Shown here in pieces: positions 53,766 through 63,000 of a stretch of 64,000 nt of DNA. Every line of letters begins with the position of its first letter. Position 1 is the stretch's first letter. A program made the position numbers and the translations under genes. Location of the stretch: assembly GCA_015067725.1 (NCBI GenBank), contig SVLX01000003.1:28363-92362 (forward strand), read 5' to 3'. Below the pieces are notes generated by a model. That model was not told the origin of the DNA. It did no database searches and worked only from the letters and a program-made list of their open reading frames with translations. This DNA comes from Oscillospiraceae bacterium (GTDB lineage: Bacteria > Bacillota > Clostridia > Oscillospirales > Oscillospiraceae).

Positions 53766-55529
53766 ATGAGCGAATGGAAAAGACCCTGGAAAAAATGGAA
53801 AAAGGGCAGCATCAGGACATTCCTGACCGAACTGCGCTGGGTATTGGCTTATGGGGTCAAGTACCGCTGGGCGGTGGCACTGTATGTGTTTCTGGGTCTG
53901 GTGAATATTGCCATGAGCCTGTGGGCAAGCGTCATCAGCAAGGACATTGTGGATGCAGTAACCGGATACAGCTCCGTGGCACTCCTCCCTGCGGCCGTAT
54001 TTTATGGGGTGATGCAGCTTGGCCGGATTGGGCTCAATGCCTGGACCGGGCGCATCTCCGCCAAGACGGAACTCAAGGTCGACCAGGAAATCCGGGCAGA
54101 GGTCTATGATAAAATCATGGCCGCCGACTGGGAATCGGTGAGCCGGTATCACTCCGGTGACCTGTTGAACCGGGTGGACAATGATGTGGCCAGTGTGTCA
54201 TCCAGTGTGTTGGGCTGGATGCCCGATGGTGTGACCAGACTGGCCCAGTTTCTGGGTGCGCTGGCCATTATTTTGTATCACGACCCCTCGCTGGCACTTC
54301 TGGCTTTGGCCGGTGCGCCGGTGACCTTGATTGTCTCCCGGTTTACGGTGGGACGGTTGCGGGAATATGGCAGAAAAATCCGGGAATCCGGGTCTAAGGT
54401 GATGACCTTTAATCAGGAGTCTTTCCGTAATGTGCAGACCATTAAATCCTTCGGCTTGGGTGACCTCTACAGCCGACGGCTGCGGCAGGTGCAGGGGGAA
54501 TACCGGGAGCTGAAGCTGGAATTCAACAAATACTCCGTGACCTCTACGGCGTTTATGTCCCTTGCCGGGTCACTGGTGGCCATGGCATGCTTTGGCTTTG
54601 GCGTTTACCGGCTGTGGAGCGGGGAGATTACCTATGGCGTTATGACCCTGTTTTTGCAGATGGCAACCACGCTGTCCGGCGCACTGTCCGCTCTGGTGCA
54701 GCTTGTGCCGGGGGCAATCTCCGCGGCGACTGCGGCGGGACGCATTATGGCAGTGACCCAACTGCCCCATGAAGACAGAAAGGATGACCAAGCCGCTCAA
54801 GTCCTTCTCCGGGAAAACCGGGAGCAAGGTATTGAGGTCCGAACACAAAACCTGGGATTCCACTATCAGGGCGGCAGAGAGGTCTTCTCCGGGGCGGAGC
54901 TTTTGGCTTCTCCCGGGGAGATTGTGGCTTTGGTCGGTCCTTCCGGCGAGGGAAAGACCACCATGCTCCGATTGCTTCTGGGCATTGTCCTGCCGAAAAC
55001 CGGGAGCATTCTCCTGACCGGAAAGGGAAACGGGCAGAGCTTACCGGCGTCGGCTTCCACCAGACCCTTTTTTGCCTATGTGCCCCAGGAGGATACCATG
55101 TTTGACGGCACGGTGGCGGAGAATCTGCGGATGATTGATGCCGAAGCCACAGAGGAGCGGCTCTGGCAGGTGCTGGATTTGGCCTGTGCAGGAGAATTTG
55201 TCCGCAAAATGCCGGCTGGACTCCATACCCCCCTGATTGAAGACGGGGGTGGCGTATCCCGGGGACAACTGCAGCGGCTGTCCATTGCCCGGGCTCTGCT
55301 GGCAGATGCGCCGGTACTGCTGTTGGATGAGGCGACTTCCGCACTGGATGTGGCCACTGAGCGGCGTGTACTGCGGAACATCCTCAGGGCAAAACAGAAT
55401 CGCACCGTTATCGTTACCACCCACCGCCCCAGTGTGCTGACCATCTGCAGTCGGGTCTATGAGATTTCCGCAGGCAGAATCCGAACCCTGAGTGCCCACG
55501 AGGTGGAGCAAAAGATCGCCGACTTCTGA
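53766..55529 (+). CDS. ABC exporter, fused membrane and ATPase domains
   Basis: 587 residues. A six-helix membrane domain (residues about 25-310) is followed by an ATPase with Walker A GPSGEGKTT (about 391-399), Q-loop YVPQED, signature VSRGQLQRLSIARALL (about 497) and Walker B VLLLDEATSALD (about 518). The signature is VSRGQ instead of LSGGQ; S and G/Q are kept. No N-terminal peptidase domain. It works as a homodimer or with a partner not seen here. Substrate is unknown. Flanked by a nucleotidyltransferase upstream and a large ArsR-type regulator 48 nt downstream. Confidence 0.9.
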   Translation: MSEWKRPWKKWKKGSIRTFLTELRWVLAYGVKYRWAVALYVFLGLVNIAMSLWASVISKDIVDAVTGYSSVALLPAAVFYGVMQLGRIGLNAWTGRISAKTELKVDQEIRAEVYDKIMAADWESVSRYHSGDLLNRVDNDVASVSSSVLGWMPDGVTRLAQFLGALAIILYHDPSLALLALAGAPVTLIVSRFTVGRLREYGRKIRESGSKVMTFNQESFRNVQTIKSFGLGDLYSRRLRQVQGEYRELKLEFNKYSVTSTAFMSLAGSLVAMACFGFGVYRLWSGEITYGVMTLFLQMATTLSGALSALVQLVPGAISAATAAGRIMAVTQLPHEDRKDDQAAQVLLRENREQGIEVRTQNLGFHYQGGREVFSGAELLASPGEIVALVGPSGEGKTTMLRLLLGIVLPKTGSILLTGKGNGQSLPASASTRPFFAYVPQEDTMFDGTVAENLRMIDAEATEERLWQVLDLACAGEFVRKMPAGLHTPLIEDGGGVSRGQLQRLSIARALLADAPVLLLDEATSALDVATERRVLRNILRAKQNRTVIVTTHRPSVLTICSRVYEISAGRIRTLSAHEVEQKIADF

Positions 55530-55577
55530 CCGGAATAATCCGGGACAGAGGATACGGTGGAAAGAGAGGATTTCTCC

Positions 55578-56705
55578 ATGAAATACCAATTTGTCCATGG
55601 CCCGTTTATGCTTTTGGAAACGGCGGCTATGGTCAGCAGATATGTAAACCACTTCTCCTTCAACTCCGTGCTCTATAAGCTGAAGCTCCGGTCGGAGGGC
55701 AATGTCTCAGACAAGCGAATCCGGGTGCTGAAGCGACTGCAGGAGATTCTGGAGGAGCTCTGCAGTGGACTGAACCGGGAGGACCCCCGACTGCGGAAGT
55801 TTTTTATGGTAGACAACGGCGAGAGTGAAGACCTCTGCGTTGCCCATGCCATGATCGTCTCCTTCTTTACCCTGAATCATGCAGACCTGCGGGAAAGTGC
55901 CCGGGAGATCTGTGGCCGGTGGCAGGAGGTACAGGAGCGGGGCTGTTGGCTCAGTCCGGAGACATATTCCTTCCTGACGCTGGAGCAGGGCGAGGGCTCA
56001 CCCGGTGACCTCTTTGACCAAATCAGTGCCATGCGATTCTCCACAGACTTCCAGATGAAGCTATATGGTGCTCTGCGGCGGTTTGACCAGACCATGGCGG
56101 AACTGGTGGAGATTCTGGAGCCGCTGGGCAAGAAACTGGAGGATATTTACCGGCAGGAGAGCTGGCTCTTTGATGCTGTTGAGGAGGACTGGCAGGAGGT
56201 CTTCCAAAAACAGCCACCGCTGGAGTTTATGGAGTCTTTTTTGGGCGACGATATGCCATGGGATGCCCATAAAGAATTGCGGGTAGCCATCAGTTTGATG
56301 TATGCCAACCGAATGCTCTTTACCGATGAGCGGGAGGTGCCTTTTGGCCTGCCTTATGAATTCCTGTGCATCGGCTGTGGCGTACCCACCAGCCGGCTGA
56401 CCCGTCAGCGGGAGGGGGATTTTGACTCCGTGGCGGCAACATTGCGGTTTCTGGGCGACCGGAAGCGGCTGGAGATTCTCCGGCGGCTGGATCGGGAACC
56501 CTCCTACGGTATGGAACTGGCAGATTCGCTGGGTATGGATTCCGGCAATATGTCCCGCACCTTGTCACAACTCCATAAGCGGGGTTTTTTGAAGCAGGAG
56601 CGGGAGGATTCCAGACTGTACTACCGGACGGACCGGGAATCCCTCATTAGTTTTCTGAAGATGGTGGAGCATATGGTGCTTACCGGAAAAGGCCAAATAC
56701 TTTAA
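55578..56705 (+). CDS. large ArsR-type winged-helix regulator (third copy)
   Basis: 375 residues from the ATG at 55578, which follows GAGAGGATTTCTCC; a GTG at 55557 has no good ribosome site. The N-terminus (GPFMLLETAAMVSRYVNHFS) closely matches the regulator at 20,503, so the two are paralogs. The C-terminal winged helix is FLGDRKRLEILRRLDREPS, YGMELADSLGMDSGNMSRTL and SRLYYRTDRES. It lies 48 nt after the ABC exporter and is followed by a terminator, then by the third giant subtilase under its own consensus promoter. Confidence 0.77.
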   Translation: MKYQFVHGPFMLLETAAMVSRYVNHFSFNSVLYKLKLRSEGNVSDKRIRVLKRLQEILEELCSGLNREDPRLRKFFMVDNGESEDLCVAHAMIVSFFTLNHADLRESAREICGRWQEVQERGCWLSPETYSFLTLEQGEGSPGDLFDQISAMRFSTDFQMKLYGALRRFDQTMAELVEILEPLGKKLEDIYRQESWLFDAVEEDWQEVFQKQPPLEFMESFLGDDMPWDAHKELRVAISLMYANRMLFTDEREVPFGLPYEFLCIGCGVPTSRLTRQREGDFDSVAATLRFLGDRKRLEILRRLDREPSYGMELADSLGMDSGNMSRTLSQLHKRGFLKQEREDSRLYYRTDRESLISFLKMVEHMVLTGKGQIL

Positions 56706-56730
56706 AATGGGTTGCACGGAACGGACCAGG

Positions 56731-56768
56731 CACGCCACGGACAAAAACTGCCTGTGGCGTGATTTTTT
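56731..56768 (+). terminator. terminator after the third regulator
   Basis: CACGCCAC pairs with GTGGCGTG, followed by ATTTTTT. Confidence 0.87.
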
Positions 56769-56801
56769 GGTGACTTTTACAAAATAATGGTTTTTCTGAG
56801 G

Positions 56802-56830
56802 TTGACACACAATGGAAATGACGGTATAAT
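56802..56830 (+). promoter_or_regulatory. consensus sigma-A promoter of the third surface subtilase
   Basis: TTGACA, 17 nt, TATAAT: both boxes match the sigma-A consensus exactly, which suggests strong basal transcription that would need repression or leader control if regulated. Confidence 0.88.
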
Positions 56831-56837
56831 GTAATTG

Positions 56838-57022
56838 CAAACAGAAAACCTGTTTGAGCATGCAGAATATGAACCTAAAATCGCACAGGATATCCTGTGC
56901 GTTCTCTATCACAGACAGAGAACGATTCAGCGCTGAATCCGTTTCGTGCTGTCTGATGTTTGGGTATCTCCACGGTTCCAGTGCCGTGTGGATATAAATA
57001 AACTGCCGGGTTACCGGTAAAA
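56838..57022 (+). promoter_or_regulatory. structured 5' leader of the third subtilase
   Basis: The leader is about 200 nt and holds successive stems: a perfect 20-bp palindrome (56882-56901, CGCACAGGAT with ATCCTGTGCG), GTTCTCT with AGAGAAC (56901-56923), a perfect 16-bp palindrome (56924-56939, GATTCAGC with GCTGAATC), CCACGG with CCGTG-GG (about 56970-56991), and CCGG-GTTA-CCGG just before the ribosome site AGAAAGGAAG. No T-run is present, so control, if any, would act on translation or stability, or the palindromes are protein operators. Confidence 0.5.
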
Positions 57023-57037
57023 GAAAGGAAGTTGCAA

Positions 57038-60000
57038 ATGAAAGCGACTCTTAGCAAACGCATCCTCTCTATGCTGCTTGCAATCGCTATGGTTCTGGGT
57101 TTTGCTGTCCCCGTTGGTGCGGCAGGCCACAACCACAGTCAGAATGCAGGCATCAGCTTCCGGGAGACTGATGCCCTCGTCGATCTGCCCATGATCGGTC
57201 AGGCACAGCCTCTGACAGAACAGATTCCGGAATATGCGGATACGGATATTGTCCGTGTTTCCATTGTTCTGGACAAAGATTCTACCCTTCAGGCTGGTTT
57301 CTCCACCATGGATATTGCCGGTAACGCACAGGCAATGTCTTATCGTGAGGAACTGAAGGCTGAGCAGACCGCCGTCACCGCCCGGATCGAGAAGGCTCTG
57401 GGCGCTGAACTGGAGGTTCAGTGGAATCTGACCCTGGCCGCCAACCTGATTTCTGCCTATGTTGCTTATGGTGACATTGCTGCCGTTGAGGCGGTTGAGG
57501 GTGTTGCTCAGGTCATCGTGGAAAACCGCTACGAGACTTGCGTGGTGGACCGGGAGACCGAGTACAACCCCAATATGCAGAGCTCCACCCATCAGGTGGG
57601 CGTCCGCACCGTTTGGGCCAATGGTTATACCGGTGCCGGCAGCCGTGTGGCTGTTATCGATACCGGTATCGATGTGGACCATCAGTCCTTCTCTGCCAAG
57701 GGTCTGGAATATGCCCTGAAGCTTAATGCCGAGAAGGAAGGCAAGGAACTCGATGCTTATCTGGCAGAACTGGATCTGCTGGACAAAGAAGAGATTCTCG
57801 CCGTTGCCGACCAGCTGAACATCCCCGATGTGAATGCTGACCGGGCCTACTACAGCACCAAGATTCCCTTCGGCTATAACTACATCGACGTGAACTACAA
57901 GTATACCCACGACTATGACGAGCAGGGTGAACACGGTTCTCACGTCTGTGGTATTGCCGCGGCGAACCGCTATATCCCCCAGAGAGACGGCTCTTTCCTT
58001 GATGCCGTTGATACTGTGGGTGTGGCCGGTGTCGCTCCCGATGCCCAGCTTATCGCCATGAAGGTCTTCGGTGCGGGTGGTGGCGCTTATGACTCCGACT
58101 ACATGGCCGCCATCGAAGACGCCATCGTCCTGGGCTGTGACTCTGTCAACCTGTCCCTGGGCTCCGGCTCCGCTGGTTTCTCCTTCAACGCCACCTATCA
58201 GGAACTGCTGAATGACCTGCAGAAGAGCGATATCGTGGCCACCATGTCTGCCGGTAACTCCTATGGCTGGGATTACGAAATTGAACCCTCCTACCTGTAT
58301 GTTGAGGATATCCGCTTCCATACCGGCGGCTCTCCCGGCTCTTACTCCAACTCTCTGGGCGTTGCTTCTGTGGAAAGCATGACCTATGGTGAGGACGGCG
58401 AGCTTGAGGTGACGGAATACCAGGAGATGTCTGACTTCTCCTCCTGGGGCGTTCCCGATTCTCTGGAGATGAAGCCTGAGATTACCGCCCCCGGCGGTAA
58501 CATCTACTCGGTCAACGGCATGGTCGCCGGTGGCAAGAGCTACGAAGTGATGTCCGGTACTTCCATGGCCGCTCCTCAGATGGCCGGTGCCGCCGCTGTG
58601 ATGGCGGAGTACATCCGGGATAACAATCTGGTGGAGAAGACTGGTCTTACCATCCGTCAGCTCTCTCAGAGCCTGATGATGTCCACCGCCATGCCTCTGA
58701 TGGAAGAAGGAGACAACTACTACTCCGTTCTGAAGCAGGGCTCCGGTCTGGTGCAGGTGGATGCCGCTACCGGCGCTGACACTTACATCCTGATGGGCGA
58801 AGATGCTACCGCCTATGCCGCTGACGGCAAGGTCAAGGCTGAGTTGGGCGATGACCCCCAGCGTACCGGTGTATATACCTTCAGCTTCACCATCAACAAC
58901 TTCTCTGATGAGGAGAATACCTACCGTCTGGCTACCCGCCTGTTCACGCAGGATTCCAACGGCAAATGGCTGTACCCCGAGACGACTCCCCTGATGACCA
59001 ATGTCAGCTATAAGATTGACGGCGCTACCTATCTGCCTGAGGTCGTGGGTGTGGAGTGCGACCTGAATGCCGACGGCGTGACTGATGCTGCTGATGCTCA
59101 GATTATCCTGAACTATGTGGCCGGTCTGACGGCTGAGATTGCCCCCATCGCTGATGTGGACGTCAATGGCACCGTGGACACCTATGATGCCCATCTGCTG
59201 CTGGCTGGTCTGCAGACCGGCGAATTCACCATCCCTGCCGGCACTTCCGTTGAGGTTGTCCTCACTGCTGAGCTGACCGCCGAGCAGAAGGCTGAGCTGG
59301 ATGATACCTATCCCAATGGCGCTTATGTGGAAGGCTATGTCTTCGTCAACCCCTCCAGCGATGCAGAAGGCATTGCCTGTGACTCCGTCCATTCCATCCC
59401 CGTTCTGGGCTTCTATGGCAACTGGACCGATCCTTCCATGTTCGGTGTGACTTACCGCGATCAGGTCTATGGCGATGCCCGTGAGGCTTACTGCGGCGAG
59501 AACGACAACAACAATCTGGTGGTCAACCGGGACGGCGAGTCCTTCTTCCAGATTGGTAACCCCTATGGTATCGAGGATGCCGACCCTGTTGGCAGAGATG
59601 CCGTCAGAGGCAATGACATTCTGGAGAGCTATCGCTCCATGCTCATCCGTAATGCCAATGCTTATGTGACCCTGATTCGGGACGAAGAGGGCAATGTGCT
59701 CTATCGCTCCGGTTCTGCCAACGTCCATGGCGCATACTACTATGTCAATGGCAGCGAATGGCGGAACACCAATTCCTCTGTAAACCTGGGCTTCACCGCT
59801 GAATCTCTGGGTCTTGAGGAAAATGACCGCTTCACCGTGACTCTGGTGGCTGTGCCTGAGTATTATATGCTGGGCGAGAGCATCTCCATTGACCGGGTTC
59901 TGGAAATTCTGGATTCCGGCGTCATGGGTGAGGGTGCTACGCTGACCACTGAGCTGGTGGTGGATAACACCGCTCCTGAGCTGATTGCTGTCTCCAAAGA

Positions 60001-63000
60001 CATCAACAACGAGAACCTGCTGGTGGTCAATGCCAAGGATAACCAGAATGTGGCCGTTATGGCTCTGGTCAGCATGGATGGCAAGACCACTTATGCCAGC
60101 GCTATGCCCGCTGAGCCCGGTGCTTCCGTGTTCACCATGGATCTGACCGGTGTGAAGGCCGGCAAAACCTGCCTGCTGATGCTGGGCGACTATGCCGGCA
60201 ATGAGCGTACTTACGAAGTCACCCTGAACCTGGAAGAACCCGGTGAAGGTGGCGGCGGTACTACCCCCGGTACTCCCGGCGGTCAGGGCGGCAGTCTGTA
60301 TGCCTTCTCTCAGGCTTACGGCGGCTGGACCAGCATTGACGTGGCTTCTGCCTCCATTGCGGACAAGGGCCATGGCAATCTGAACATTATGGCGGCCGAG
60401 TATGTTGACGGCTATGCATATATGGTCAGCTCCGATGGCTATCTGTATGTTGCTCCCCACGGCAACTGGAATGCCGCGGTGAAGCTGGCTGATGTGGCCG
60501 CTTATGGCATTGAAGACATGGCATTCAGCTATGTGACCAAGAAGCTTTATGCTCTGGGCGCAAACAACACCATTTACACCGTTGACTTCAATACCGGTGC
60601 GCTGACCAAGGAATTCACCGTCTCCATCATCAACACGAAGGATGCTTCCTGCACCAAACTGCAGGGTCTGGGCATCAACGAAAATGGCGAATTCTATGCA
60701 GTCTGCCATGGTGGTGATGGTTATGAGTTTGCCGCTCAGTCCTACAAGTTCACCCTGGATATGGTCGTTGATGGCGCCATTGTTGATTTGGAACCCTTGA
60801 AGAGAGAATATAGTTGGGGCACTGTCAACTGGAGTTACCTCGGTGGCTATACCGACAATGGTCAGAAGCTGGCTTGGGACTTCGAGAATGACAAGATGCT
60901 CTACTATAGCTGGGGCAGATATGACATTGATACTGTCGGCTACCTCACTGAAACCGGCGGAATCAACAGCGCCAACTCCGGCCTGAAGATTCAGATGTCC
61001 GGTATGTACTTCGAGGGCAGCAAGGTTGGCGTTATTGAGAATGCCACTGAGGTTGAGAGCTTCACCGTCAGCACCAATGAGCTGAAGATGATGCCCGGTG
61101 CCACCGCAACCATCGGCACAACCATTACCCCCTGGACTCTGGCTGACCAGAGCCTGACCTGGGTCTGTGCAGACACCGATGTTGCCATCGTCAACAATGG
61201 CAAGGTGACCGCCGTCAATCCCGGCAGCACCACCATCACCGTGACCACCAATGCCGCTCCTTATCTGCAGCAGGTGATCAATGTTACCGTCAATGAACTG
61301 CCCGATACCGACCTGTTTGCCTATCTGCAGGACGAGGACGGCAACCCCTTGTGGGTCAAGTTCAACTCCAATGCCCCCGAGGCATGGGAAATCGTCGCTG
61401 AGAGCGACGGTGTTGTGACCTACGGTGGTGTTCTGCTGAAGGACACCGTCTATGTCCATGACGGTGCTGATATCTATGCCATGGATCCCGATCTGTTCAC
61501 CATGCAGCGCGTCACCGGCGTGGGCAGCTACTTTGCCTGGGCTGATGCTGCCGGCGCTGAGGGCGTGGATGGTTATTTCGACCGCATCGTCTCTGCCTGC
61601 AACGTGGGTGCCGGTGTTGCCGTCATCAATCCCTATGACGCAACTGTTGTGGAGTTTGATGCCTCCGGTGTCTTGGGCAATGACGCTCTGGTGACCATGT
61701 CTGTGGCCGGTCTGTCCTATGTGACTGTTGGCGAGAATGAAAATTGCCCGGCTTACACCTTCTATTCCCTCGCTGAGTCCGGCAATATCTATGAGATCGT
61801 TCTGGCTGCTTATCCCGGCGAGACCGGTGAGGACTATGACTTCTCCATCCGCAAGGTGTCTTCTACCACGATCAAGCCCACCGGCGCGGCAGAGGTTGGC
61901 GGCGACTCCTATGCCTCCGCCATCTATGATGCCGAGTCCGGTTGTCTGGTTGTCGTTGTTTATGTCAGCGGCGACTCCACGGCCAGAGTCTATGCCGTTG
62001 AGCCCACCGGCGGCGCCGCTCTGGAGCTGGGCGGTGTGCGTGATGAAGTATGGCCTGCCTACTCCATGTATCAGTATACTCCCCCCACTGACCTGACACT
62101 CCGTGTCCGCCCCGAAAGACTGAGTATGTTCAAGGGTGACGAGGAGACCATCACCGCTTTCTCTGTTCCCACCAACTTTGTTGGCGGTGTTACCTTCGCC
62201 TCCAGCGACGAGAACGTCGTGACCGTTGATGAAAATGGTCTGGTGCTGGCTGTTGCTCCCGGCGACTGCGTGATTACCGTGACCACCGTGGATGTCAATG
62301 CTGCAGGCGAGACCATCAGCAAGGAGATTCCTGTTCATGTGGAAGATGTTCTGGATATTGACCTGACCATCAATGCCAAGCTGGAACTGGAAGAAGATGG
62401 CAGCAACTGGGTCTCCATCGACACCACCGATGTCAAGAATCCCGAAATCATCAACTATGACCACGCCTATCTCTACGGCGGTGCGGTTCATGACAATGTG
62501 ATTTACGGCGGCGACAACAAGGTCTATATCGACTGGAATTACTGGGCTGTTGTCTCCAATCTGTATATCGTTGAGCCCGAGTATGGCTATGACATCACCC
62601 CCGGCGGTATCGTCAGCTATCAGCAGGCTCCCTCCGATATGACCACCATGCCCGCTCTGGAGCTGAGCTATACCGACGCTGACGGTAATCCTGCCACCAT
62701 CATTGCCGGTGATATGCCCATCTACATTGACTTTGCGGAAGAGCTGATCATGTGGAACGGCGAGCCTAATGCCGAGGTTGCTGATTTGATCGGCTGGGTG
62801 CTGACCGATGAATTTGATGGCACTATGGGCGCTCTGGCCTTCATGGGCATGACCGAGGTCAATGGTCAGGATGCCTGGTCCTATGCCGGTCTGACCAATT
62901 CCGGTAACCTGTACAACCTCGTTATTACTGCTAAGGTCGTCTTCAACGAGGAAACCGGCGCATACGAAGCGGACTATAGCTGTGACTATTCCTATGTGGG

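Noticed and set aside
56838..57022. c-di-GMP-I (GEMM) riboswitch in the leader of the third subtilase
   Set aside because: The 3' end (TGCCGGGTTACCGG) and a CCTAAA resemble parts of that class, but the GCAAAGCC core and the order of helices are missing.
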